A DNA stretch of 7,547 nt from CAVUAT01 sp963739545. GTDB taxonomy: Bacteria > Actinomycetota > Thermoleophilia > Solirubrobacterales > 70-9. The stretch is taken from the NCBI GenBank assembly GCA_963739545.1, contig CAVUAT010000008.1, positions 1-7,547 of the forward strand, given 5' to 3'. This document shows positions 1 to 6,979 of this stretch, piece after piece. The notes under the pieces were generated by a model. The model was given only the letters and a program-made list of their open reading frames with translations, was not told the DNA's origin and searched no databases. The first letter of the stretch is position 1. Every line of letters starts with the position of its first letter. Both the position numbers and the translations under genes were made by a program.

Positions 1-100
1 AAAAGCTCGCCTGCCCGTGTGCATCTGCAGGGAAGGCGACCACGGCCAGCGCGGCGACGCCGACCAACCCCGCTCGAATCCCTCGATGGCAAGCTTCCAT
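1..100 (-). CDS. N-terminus of an exported protein, cut by window edge
   Basis: The minus strand from the ATG at 100 reads open to the window edge (33 codons). It has the form of a Sec signal peptide: a short basic start (MEACHRGIR), a hydrophobic stretch of about 13 residues (GLVGVAALAVVAF), then PADA followed by HGQ, a good AXA-type signal peptidase I site. The mature protein would begin HGQASF, which is too little to name a family. A His right after cleavage is seen in CopC-like copper-binding proteins, but that is only a thought. The gene diverges from the dehydrogenase at 163, leaving 62 bp for both promoters. Upstream of the ATG is only a weak purine run (AAAGAG). The start and the export signal are fairly secure; the function is unknown. 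Confidence 0.65.
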   Translation of the reverse strand, partial: MEACHRGIRAGLVGVAALAVVAFPADAHGQASF

Positions 101-144
101 GCTCTTTGATCGTCCCACCAACCGGGGGGCCGAGCAAACCGAGC

Positions 145-153
145 GGCTACGCT
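145..153 (+). promoter_or_regulatory. Putative -10 box of a leaderless promoter for the SDR gene
   Basis: GGCTACGCT ends 9 nt before the ATG at 163. TACGCT fits the actinobacterial -10 pattern TANNNT, and with normal spacing transcription would begin at or within a few bases of the ATG. No Shine-Dalgarno sequence is present, as expected for a leaderless mRNA. The same nonamer lies at the same distance before the ATG at 3249 (minus). No clear -35 box is visible. Confidence 0.45.
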
Positions 154-162
154 CCGACGCCT

Positions 163-1044
163 ATGGCGAGCAAGGAAAAGGGGGCTGTCGTGATCACCGG
201 TGCCTCGACCGGTATCGGCCGCGAGACCGCCCTCTACCTCGACGAGCAGGGCTACCGGGTCTTCCCCGGGGTGCGAAAGCAGAAGGACGCCGGCAACCTC
301 GCCAAGGCCGGTTCCGATCGCCTCACCCCGATCACGATCGACGTGACCGAGGCAGCGTCGATCGAGGCCGCCCGCGAGCAGGTCGAGGAAGCGGTGGGTA
401 CCTCGGGGATCGTCGGGCTGGTCAACAACGCCGGCGTCGCGAATGCCGGGCCCGTCGAGCACCTCCCCGTCTCTGATTTCCAGAAGGTGGTCGACGTCAA
501 CCTGACGGGCCAGTACGCGGTCACCCAGCAGTTCCTCCCGCTCGTGCGCCGCGGTGAGGGAACGATCCTGTTCATCACGTCGATCGGGGGCCGGGTCGCG
601 TCCCCTTTCTTCTCTGCCTACAACGCTTCGAAGTTCGGCCTCGAGGGGCTCGCCGACGCGCTGCGGCGCGAAATCAAGCCTTGGAAGATGAACGTCGTCG
701 TGATCGAGCCGGGGTCGATCGCGACCGAGATCTGGGAGCGCGGCACCGAGGAGTTCGACCGCGCCGAGGCCGAGCTCGGCCCCGAGGCGAAGCGCCTCTA
801 CGGCAAGCAGCTGAAGGCGATGCGCGACGTGATGGCCGACACCGCAGAGCGCGGGATCGAGCCCGTCGAGGTCGCGAAGGTGATCGAGAAGGCGATCCGC
901 TCCGACAGCCCGAACTCGCGCTACCTGATCGGCACCGACGCCAAGCTGATGTACCGGATGCAGCGGCTGGTCGGCGACAAGAACTTCGACAAGCTGATGC
1001 GCCGCTCGATGAAGCTGCCGAACGACGCGCCCCAAGCGCGCTGA
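163..1044 (+). CDS. Classical short-chain dehydrogenase/reductase (SDR)
   Basis: This is a 293-residue cytoplasmic NAD(P)-dependent oxidoreductase of the classical SDR family. Visible motifs in order are the Rossmann TGASTGIG (12-19), NNAG (88-91), N113 in the VN pair, S140, and the catalytic YNASK with Y153 and K157. IEPGSIATEIW (181-191) follows, the PG-x-(I/V)-xT segment that lines the cofactor site. The extended C-terminus and general style resemble retinol-dehydrogenase-like SDRs, but the substrate cannot be read from sequence. The frame is open back to 19, but that extension is Arg/Pro-rich and overlaps the divergent signal-peptide gene. I choose ATG 163 because the Rossmann strand starts at once and a TACGCT box lies 9 nt before it. 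There is no Shine-Dalgarno sequence. It converges on the gene at 1054-1425 with a 9 bp gap. Confidence 0.93.
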   Translation: MASKEKGAVVITGASTGIGRETALYLDEQGYRVFPGVRKQKDAGNLAKAGSDRLTPITIDVTEAASIEAAREQVEEAVGTSGIVGLVNNAGVANAGPVEHLPVSDFQKVVDVNLTGQYAVTQQFLPLVRRGEGTILFITSIGGRVASPFFSAYNASKFGLEGLADALRREIKPWKMNVVVIEPGSIATEIWERGTEEFDRAEAELGPEAKRLYGKQLKAMRDVMADTAERGIEPVEVAKVIEKAIRSDSPNSRYLIGTDAKLMYRMQRLVGDKNFDKLMRRSMKLPNDAPQAR

Positions 1045-1053
1045 GCCCGCTTC

Positions 1054-1425
1054 CTAGCCGGCGGCCCAGGCCTTCGCCGCTTCGAGCTCTGCGGGCGCGA
1101 ACACCTTCATGTCGCCCGGCGAGACCCAGCCGAACATCCGCGCCCAGCGCTTGATCCACTCGACGTCGGTGACCAGCGCCGAGCGCTTCAGGTTGTCGCG
1201 GTGGTGCACGCCGATGTCGAAGTCCGCCTTCAGGTTCTCCCAGATGGCTCGCCCGTCGTGCGCCTCGAAGTCGTCGTCGAGGCAGAACACGATCCGAAGC
1301 TCGCCGTCGGCCTTCAGCACCTCCTCGATCGGAGGCAGGATCGTCTCGCGGTAGTCGGAGGCCTCGAGCTTGCCCGAGGCGCGGAAGCCGAGCGTCCCCT
1401 CGGGTGTGTCGATGCGCTCGACCAT
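1054..1425 (-). CDS. SpoIIAA-like (STAS-fold) small protein
   Basis: This 123-residue soluble protein matches the SpoIIAA-like family (DUF3478 type). It has a short beta start (TLGFRASGKL, 11-20), then SDYRETILPPIEEVLKADGE (23-42), a strand with acidic turn (LRIVFCLDDDFEAHDG, 43-58), the helix AIWENLKADFDIGVHH (60-75), and the end WARMFGWVSPGDMKVF (94-109). The length is usual for the family. These proteins share the STAS fold of anti-sigma-factor antagonists but usually lack the phosphorylated Ser motif and have no settled role. ATG 1425 is the natural start. The gene diverges from the Xre gene at 1451 with only 25 bp between starts, so their promoters must overlap; it converges on the SDR gene. 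The family call is strong; the function is unknown. Confidence 0.85.
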   Translation of the reverse strand: MVERIDTPEGTLGFRASGKLEASDYRETILPPIEEVLKADGELRIVFCLDDDFEAHDGRAIWENLKADFDIGVHHRDNLKRSALVTDVEWIKRWARMFGWVSPGDMKVFAPAELEAAKAWAAG

Positions 1426-1435
1426 CCCGCCAGCC

Positions 1436-1441
1436 TATACT
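1436..1441 (+). promoter_or_regulatory. Putative -10 box (TATACT) of the Xre-nucleotidyltransferase operon
   Basis: TATACT is near the consensus -10 hexamer and lies 9 nt before the ATG at 1451, again implying a leaderless transcript. On the minus strand the same AT-rich core gives TATAGG/TAGGCT upstream of the start at 1425, so the 25 bp between the two genes may hold overlapping divergent promoters. A repressor bound here, such as the Xre protein itself, could control both. The box is visible; the regulation is inference. Confidence 0.5.
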
Positions 1442-1450
1442 GAATCCGAT

Positions 1451-1780
1451 ATGACCACGGACCTAGGCAAGACCCTGCGACGTGAGCGGCTACGCCGCGA
1501 AGTAAGCCAGAGCGCCCTCGCGCGGCGCACCGGCGTTCCCCAGCCCGCGATCAGCAGGATCGAGGGCGGGACCGAGGTCCCGTCGCTCGAGCGCTTCGGG
1601 CGCCTGCTCTCCGGCCTCGGCCTGCGCCTCGATCTCGGCCTCGAGCCCCTCGCGGTCCACCGCGGCGAGCCGGCACACCGCGAGGCGATCGCGAGGATGA
1701 CTCCCGGCCAGCGCCTCGAGCAGGCTTCGGCGTGGAGCAGCTTCGCCTCGGAGCTTCGCGGCAAGGCGGGCGCGGCCTAG
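1451..1780 (+). CDS. Xre-family helix-turn-helix regulator, antitoxin-like
   Basis: This 109-residue DNA-binding protein begins with a Cro/CI-type HTH domain (about residues 5-64): LGKTLRRERLRREV is helix 1, SQSALARRTGV (19-29) helix 2, and PQPAISRIEGG (30-40) the recognition helix and its turn. It continues VPSLERFGRLLSGLGLRLDL (43-62). The C-terminal part (MTPGQRLEQASAWSSFASEL, 83-102) is a helix often found in Xre proteins paired with small nucleotidyltransferases. The frame is open upstream to 1370, but that part overlaps the divergent gene; ATG 1451 follows a TATACT box and starts the domain properly. Its TAG stop at 1778-1780 is followed at once by the GTG of the next gene, so the two form a translationally coupled operon. 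It probably represses its own promoter and neutralises or controls the partner. Confidence 0.88.
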   Translation: MTTDLGKTLRRERLRREVSQSALARRTGVPQPAISRIEGGTEVPSLERFGRLLSGLGLRLDLGLEPLAVHRGEPAHREAIARMTPGQRLEQASAWSSFASELRGKAGAA

Positions 1781-2296
1781 GTGCCGAAGGCACCCCGCTC
1801 GCGCCGCGTCCTCACCGACCGAAAGGACGCCGAGCCGCCCCGGATCATCGATGCGCTGCTCGAGCACGAGGTCGAGTTCGTGATCATCGGCGGCGTCGCG
1901 GCTCTGGCCCACGGGGTGCAGAGGATCACCCGCGACATCGATCTCGTGATCGCACCGGGCAAGGCCAACTGCCGGCGGGCGATCAAGGCCCTGGTCGAGC
2001 TCGGCGCCGAGGAGTACCGCCCTCAATCGAAGAAGTGGGTCCGCGTCTCGCCCAACGCTGACCCGGCGTGGCTGCTGAAGGCGCCGCGACTCTGCGACAG
2101 CCGCGCCGGCGGCGTCGACATCTGCAATGCGATTGAGGGGACCCCGAGCTGGAAGGAGGCACGCTCCGGGGCGATAGAGGTCGACGCGTTCGGCCTGCGC
2201 TTTCGCGTACTCGGAAAGGACGCATTGATCCGCAGCAAGCTCGCCGCCGGCCGCGAGAAGGACCGCGCCGACGTCGCCGAGCTGAACGAGCTCTAG
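1781..2296 (+). CDS. Minimal nucleotidyltransferase (MNT / AbiEii-like superfamily)
   Basis: This is a 171-residue DNA polymerase beta-fold nucleotidyltransferase. The signature is VIIGGVAALAHG (34-45, the hG[GS] turn) followed by TRDIDLVI (50-57), giving metal-binding D52 and D54; a third acid is probably D113 in GVDIC (111-115). The C-terminal LIRSKLAAGREKDRADVAEL (149-168) is the usual closing helix of this group. The catalytic set therefore looks complete. Relatives transfer nucleotides to tRNA or to a partner toxin protein, as in AbiE-type and MNT-HEPN systems; which applies here cannot be read. The GTG start directly abuts the upstream stop, so translation is probably coupled. The first 20 residues are basic and poorly defined. 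No HEPN partner is present. The gene ends 5 bp from the stop of the convergent UDP-xylose synthase gene. Confidence 0.85.
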   Translation: MPKAPRSRRVLTDRKDAEPPRIIDALLEHEVEFVIIGGVAALAHGVQRITRDIDLVIAPGKANCRRAIKALVELGAEEYRPQSKKWVRVSPNADPAWLLKAPRLCDSRAGGVDICNAIEGTPSWKEARSGAIEVDAFGLRFRVLGKDALIRSKLAAGREKDRADVAELNEL

Positions 2297-2301
2297 GCCG
2301 T

Positions 2302-3249
<948 letters not shown>

Positions 3250-3258
3250 CGTCGCCGC

Positions 3259-3267
3259 AGCGTAGCC
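3259..3267 (-). promoter_or_regulatory. Putative -10 box of a leaderless promoter for the UDP-xylose synthase gene
   Basis: On the minus strand GGCTACGCT stands 9 nt before the ATG at 3249. This is the same nonamer at the same spacing as before the SDR start at 163. It lies in the 63 bp between the hicA stop and this gene, so the synthase is probably transcribed separately from hicBA although on the same strand. Confidence 0.45.
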
Positions 3268-3312
3268 GAGACCTTTGCGAGTTCACGCAAGTCGCCCGCC
3301 TCCGAAGATCGG

Positions 3313-3507
3313 TCAGCCGCGTCGCGCCGGCGCTGGCACGCCCAGTTGTTTGCAGATCGAGCGCACGGTTCCCTGCGCGAGTTCACGATGTCGTGGAACA
3401 GTGGAAGGTGCTCCGCGAGGACCTCGCCATTTAGCGTGACTCGCACCTTCTCCGACGAAATGGCAGCCGTGTTTCAGCAGGTGGCGCTCAAGATCTCGAC
3501 GCTTCAA
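3313..3507 (-). CDS. hicA: HicA-family toxin (mRNA interferase)
   Basis: This 64-residue protein has the whole HicA double-stranded-RNA-binding-like fold: KRRDLERHLLKHGCHFV (2-18), the catalytic-His segment EGASHAKW (20-27, H24), then STVPRHRELAQGTVRSICKQ (35-54) and LGV. HicA toxins cleave mRNA and stop growth until HicB binds them. The usual Gly-Ser-His reads Ala-Ser-His here, but the His is kept, so activity is plausible. The start is TTG 3507, overlapping the hicB stop as TTGA; no good ribosome site is seen, so translation depends on hicB. An overlapping frame from 3446 is a shadow. The length is normal. The gene is second in the operon, the reverse of the more common hicA-hicB order. Confidence 0.87.
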   Translation of the reverse strand: MKRRDLERHLLKHGCHFVGEGASHAKWRGPRGAPSTVPRHRELAQGTVRSICKQLGVPAPARRG

Positions 3508-3737
3508 GGATCGAACTTCAGGGTGACCGATTCGCTGTCCTCATCCGAGCGCAGGCGCTGCAGTTCCTGGTCCGGAGTGAGCAAGACCTGCAACGCATCA
3601 AGCACGTTCGTCCGCGCCTCCTCCCGGGTCCCTCCCTCGCTGATCGCGCCTGGCAGTTCGGCCACCTGAGCGGTGATGCGGCCATCGTCATTGGCCTCGT
3701 ACCAGATGGTCAGATTGAGCGATTCGGTCACGGACAC
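3504..3737 (-). CDS. hicB: HicB-family antitoxin
   Basis: This 77-residue protein has the HicB core: LTIWYEANDDGRITAQVAEL (9-28), then PGAISEGGTREEARTNVLDA (29-48) and LQVLL. That is the strand-turn-strand plus helix which caps the HicA active site. The tail ESVTLKFDP (69-77) adds a strand and holds no recognisable DNA-binding domain, as in other short actinobacterial HicB proteins, so strong autorepression is not assured. The frame is open to a GTG at 3815, giving 103 residues, but that extension is Gly/Arg-rich and unlike HicB. I prefer GTG 3737 (or 3731), which gives the standard N-terminus; no start has a strong ribosome site. The stop overlaps the hicA TTG by 4 bp, so the pair is coupled. 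It diverges from the sigma gene at 3892. Confidence 0.85.
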   Translation of the reverse strand: MSVTESLNLTIWYEANDDGRITAQVAELPGAISEGGTREEARTNVLDALQVLLTPDQELQRLRSDEDSESVTLKFDP

Positions 3738-3795
3738 AAAGTAGACGACGCCGCCGAGCCGAAGTCTCTCCCCGGCGGGGCCACAAGGACTCGCT

Positions 3796-3865
3796 CGAAC
3801 GTTCGTCCCGCTCACGTCTGATTTCCCGCAAATTCCGGCTTCATTGCGCCCGTTCGGGGACGAAC
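3796..3865. promoter_or_regulatory. Paired CGAAC/GTTCG inverted repeats between hicB and the sigma gene
   Basis: CGAACGTTCG at 3796-3805 is a perfect 10 bp palindrome. GTTCG-GGGA-CGAAC at 3852-3865 is an inverted repeat of the same half-sites in the opposite arrangement. Both lie in the 154 bp between the preferred hicB start and the sigma gene start. They could be operator sites for a regulator of either divergent unit. No clear -10/-35 pair for the sigma gene is visible here. The repeats are real; the role is a guess. Confidence 0.3.
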
Positions 3866-3891
3866 CGTGAGAGCTTTCGCCTGAGCAACAC

Positions 3892-5229
3892 GTGAAGAAC
3901 AGGGACGGTGCCCGCGCGTTGGCAGGTGTTACTTCAGAGCAGCCGGTCGAGAGCTCCCCAGAGTCGCGGAAGCGTGCCGCAGCCGGCCTGATCGAGAGTC
4001 ACGACGCCGTCTTCCGCCGTACCGCCCGCCGCTATTCGATCTGCGCTGACGACGCGGAGGATGCGTATCAGCGCTCACTCGAAATCCTCTTGACCAAGGC
4101 GCCGCCAATCGATGGAGACAACCTCGTGCGGTGGATGCAAACGGTCACGAAGCGCGAGGCGCTGGGTGTCCGGCGACAGCGCGAGCGCCTGCTTAGCGCG
4201 CCCCGACCTCCCGCCGACGAGGAGGACCGCGATCCGCTCGACTCGATCGCTTCCGACAGCCCCGAACCCGACGATCGCGCCGCCAGCCGCGAGCGAGTCG
4301 CGAGGAGTAATGAGGCGCTCCGCGCCCTTAAGCCCCAGGAGGTCCAAGCCCTGACCCTGAAGGCCGAGGGCTACTCGTACGCCGAGATCGGCGAGATCAC
4401 GGGTTGGACCTACACGAAGATCAACCGGTGTATGGCCGAAGGGCGGAAGCGCTTCCTCGAGGTCTTTGAGGAGCTCGAGCAGGGCGGCCGATGCGCCGAC
4501 CTGACGGCCACCCTCTCGGCGCTCGCCGACGGTGAGGCAGAGGTCGCCGGCGCCGACGAGGTCCATATCCACCTTCGGAGCTGCGGTTCCTGCCGGGCCA
4601 AGCTCCGTGCTTTCCGCGGAGTGCCGGACCGAGTCCTTGAGCTGCTTCCACTCGGGCCAGCGGTCGAGACGTCGACCGGCGGGCGAGTCTCCGACTGGTT
4701 CGGCGAGCGAGTTGCTGCCGCGATCGAGAAGGGACGAGAGCTCGGCTACTTGGCCATGACCCGCGGAGCCGGCGACGGACCAGCCAGTCAAGTAGCTACG
4801 TCAGGTGGAACTCGAGGTACTGGAATGGCCGCCCTCGGCAAGGCGCTCGCTGTATGCGGCGCCACCGCGGCGGGCGGAGCGGCGTGCGTGGCCGGAGGCG
4901 TCGTCGATCCCGGCAGCGTCGGCCTCGCCTCCGACCAGCAGCCCAAGCCGGCGATCGAGCAGCCGGCCCGTCCGGCTGAACAGCCCGTCGATCAAGCGGA
5001 GGTCGTGCCACCGGCCCCGGCCGCTACCGAGCCCGTCGCGGTGCCGGAGAACCCGGCTCCGCCGGCGGAGCCGCAGACCCAGGCGCAGCAGGCAAACCAG
5101 CAGTTCGGCTTCGAGGCCGCCGCACAGGCACCGGCCCCCGCCAGCAGCGGAGGCGAGTTCGGCGGCCCGTCAGCGGGAGCCGGCGGAGGCAGCTCAGGCG
5201 GAGGGGGTGGGTTCGGGTTCGAGAAGTAG
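3892..5229 (+). CDS. ECF-type sigma factor fused to an anti-sigma-like, membrane-anchored tail
   Basis: This 445-residue protein begins as an RNA polymerase sigma factor. Region 2 spans about 36-97 (HDAVFRRTARRYSI, then LVRWMQTVTKREALGVRRQR), an acidic linker 108-135 follows, and region 4 spans 142-192 with the HTH YSYAEIGEITGWTYTKINRC. It continues CADLTATLSALADGEA (201-216) and H227-x3-C231-x2-C234, the zinc motif of ZAS anti-sigma factors. A single Ala/Gly-rich hydrophobic segment (about 312-338) would anchor it in the membrane. The last 100 residues are Pro/Ala-rich then Gly-rich, with FGFE at 405-408 and 441-444, and would lie outside. Sigma, inhibitor and sensor are thus on one chain, so activation probably needs release by proteolysis or a change in the tail. 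Related fused ECF groups are known in Actinobacteria. The start is GTG 3892 with a weak ribosome site. A broken exported-protein gene follows within 15 bp. Confidence 0.88.
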   Translation: MKNRDGARALAGVTSEQPVESSPESRKRAAAGLIESHDAVFRRTARRYSICADDAEDAYQRSLEILLTKAPPIDGDNLVRWMQTVTKREALGVRRQRERLLSAPRPPADEEDRDPLDSIASDSPEPDDRAASRERVARSNEALRALKPQEVQALTLKAEGYSYAEIGEITGWTYTKINRCMAEGRKRFLEVFEELEQGGRCADLTATLSALADGEAEVAGADEVHIHLRSCGSCRAKLRAFRGVPDRVLELLPLGPAVETSTGGRVSDWFGERVAAAIEKGRELGYLAMTRGAGDGPASQVATSGGTRGTGMAALGKALAVCGATAAGGAACVAGGVVDPGSVGLASDQQPKPAIEQPARPAEQPVDQAEVVPPAPAATEPVAVPENPAPPAEPQTQAQQANQQFGFEAAAQAPAPASSGGEFGGPSAGAGGGSSGGGGGFGFEK

Positions 5230-5243
5230 GGCCGATACGAGAG

Positions 5244-6829
5244 GTGCGGCCGCGTTCATCCGCCTCGAACTGATGGCTGGGCCTAGTCGCAGGCGCTGCT
5301 TCGTGTCTGGCGCTGCTGCACTGCGTATCCGCCCCGCGGGCGGACGCGGGCTACTACGTGGTGAGCAACTGCGGAGTCGTCTCCTGGGTACCCGGAGGCC
5401 CCTGACGCGCAATCGCTCACGAATACGAGCGTGTTCCCGCGTGCGACTGATTGCAGCAGCTTCCCGGTTTCGGACTGGGATGCGGATCGAGAACGAGCGG
5501 AGGCGTCGGAGGGGGCTACGCCTACGGCGCCTGGGGCTGGACCGCCCCGCCTGGGACCTCGTTCCAGAACGTCGACTTCAACTTCAACATCCGAAATGAC
5601 AACGGCCACAGCGCGTCCGTGACGCTCGCCACCGCTGGCGGCGCCGTCTCGGCTCGATGGGCCCCGCCGACCTTTCCTGCAGACGGCAGCTGGCAGGTAG
5701 GCACGATGGTGCCGACGAGCGCCAAGTACTTCACCGCCTGGCTCGAGTGCTCCGGCGGGTGCGCTGCCTCCGGCCAGGCGCACACTTTCGTCAAGAACCT
5801 TGTACTTCACGATCGTCGATGTGACCTCACCCTAGCCTAGACTCCCTTGGCGGGCTCGTTGCTTGCAGGGCGGCACCCGCCGTGGGACCGAGAACCTGAC
5901 GGTGATGGCCTCGGACAACGCCAGCGGGATTTCTGGTGCGACGGTGAAATCAACGGTGTTCCGGTCGCGAGCCCCGCAGCAACTGTGCGCGGACTCGTCC
6001 CCGACGGACCGGCTCGCAGCTTCTATCCGTGCCCTCCAGCACCGGGTGGGACCTGCCCGATCAACACCGAATTGCTGCCAGACGGCCAAAACGAGGTCGA
6101 GATCTGCGTCCACGACATGAGCTTCGATGTCAACGCAAAACTCCAGCGACTGTGAGACGCGCACGATCTTACGTCGACAACAGTTGCCCGAACTCAGGCG
6201 GCGCCCCCGCTACACGGATCGATGCGGGCATCCAGTCGGGCACTGGCGCCCGGCGCTCGGCAATCGTGATCCGTTCAGACAAGCCTGCGACCGTGCGCGG
6301 TCTCGCTATCGGGGCCGACAAACGTCGCGGGATCGACCGTCTGCCTCTACGAGCAGGTCGACCTGCCGGGCGACGGCCGCGAGCTCGTCGATACCGGCAA
6401 GGTGCGAAACGACGGGTCCTTCGACCTCGACGTCGCCCCTGGCCCGAGCCGAAACTTTGACGTCGTCTACCGCAACAACAACAAGATCGTGGAGAGAGAG
6501 CGACTCACGTCGACTGCTGTGGTCGCGCCGCAGTTCGAGATCGTCGGACGCGCAAGCTCGTCAACGGCCAGAAGGTCCGTTTTCGCGGGTCGATTCCTGG
6601 CCCGAATGCGTCGGGTCGCGGGATCAGCCTGCAGGCGCGGGCAGGGAGAAAGTGGCGCACCTTCAAGCAGGTGAAGGCCGATCCCGAAGGGCGAGTTCCG
6701 CGGCCTCTACCGCTTCACCCAGACGACCGGTCGAGCGCGCTACATCTTCCGTGCCCGAGTTAAGCGTCAGGGCAACTACCCCTACCTGCCCGGACACTCG
6801 CGAAGACGCGCGGTGGTCGTCGCTCGTGA
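5244..6829 (+). pseudogene. Large exported beta-rich protein, frame broken by many single-base indels
   Basis: No single frame is open, but the frames join into one convincing protein of about 520 residues. GTG 5244 gives MRPR, then (frame change near 5254) FIRLELMAG, then (near 5281) LVAGAASCLALLHC and PRADA: a signal peptide with an AXA site before GYYVVSNCGVVSW. A Gly/aromatic module follows (GGGYAYGAWGW, 5503-5535) with FQNVDFNFNIRND and LECSGGC. Next come Ig-like parts (GTENLTVMASDNASGISGAT; INGVPVAS; YVDNSCPNSGG; STVCLYEQVDLPGDGRELVD) and a closing beta module (GRKWRTFKQVKADPEGEF; YRFTQTTGRARYIFRARVKR). Frame changes fall near 5254, 5281, 5397, 5462, 5802, 5833, 5852, 5868, 5947, 6138, 6170, 6301, 6553 and 6692. 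About two thirds are insertions. No stop remains once the frames are joined. ATG 5273 is another possible start. It is probably a cell-surface or secreted partner of the sigma factor upstream; the exact function is unknown. The 3' end is uncertain. Confidence 0.75.
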
Positions 6830-6979
6830 CCTGCTGCGGTCGCTTTCGGCGACCGACTCCCTGGGCGCCAACTATTTCGTTGGCTTTCCGATAGGCAGAG
6901 CGCGAAGGCTGTCGTGGTTGATCCGGGGGATCCAGGTTGCGAGCTGACGGCCCACGTCCGGCTGAAGCTGGTTCGCTAG
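6830..6979 (+). other. Unresolved coding-like stretch, readable on both strands
   Basis: On the plus strand, after the exported protein should end, the text LRSLSATDSLGANYFVG continues and, after one frame change near 6880, SDRQSAKAVVVDPGDPG and CELTAHVRLKLVR up to TAG 6977-6979. LGANYFV with AVVVDPGD recalls the start of metallo-beta-lactamase-fold hydrolases, while CELTAHVRLKL recalls beta repeats of exported actinobacterial proteins; neither is firm. The minus strand over the same bases reads QLQPDVGRQLATWIPRINHD as a continuation of the gene from 7269. Only one can be real. It could be the C-terminus of the broken exported protein, a remnant gene, or antisense shadow. Confidence 0.3.

Noticed and set aside
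19..162. N-terminal extension of the dehydrogenase frame
   Set aside because: It is Arg/Pro-rich with no domain match, overlaps a clear signal-peptide gene on the minus strand, and the Rossmann motif and promoter box fit ATG 163.
674..1159. Long minus- and plus-strand frames over the dehydrogenase 3' half
   Set aside because: Ser/Arg/Ala-biased compositions typical of antisense and +1 shadows in high-GC DNA.
4075..4791. 238-codon minus-strand frame inside the sigma factor gene
   Set aside because: It is antisense to clear sigma regions 2 and 4; no domain is visible in the minus text.
5328..5344. Hairpin TCCGCCC-CGC-GGGCGGA as a rho-independent terminator after the sigma gene
   Set aside because: The stem is perfect but has no following T-run and lies inside the signal-peptide coding stretch of the broken exported protein; GC-rich coding DNA gives such stems readily.
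5283..5810. 175-codon minus-strand frame over the exported-protein region
   Set aside because: The joined plus-strand frames give a signal peptide and beta-rich modules; the minus frame is compositionally biased and featureless.
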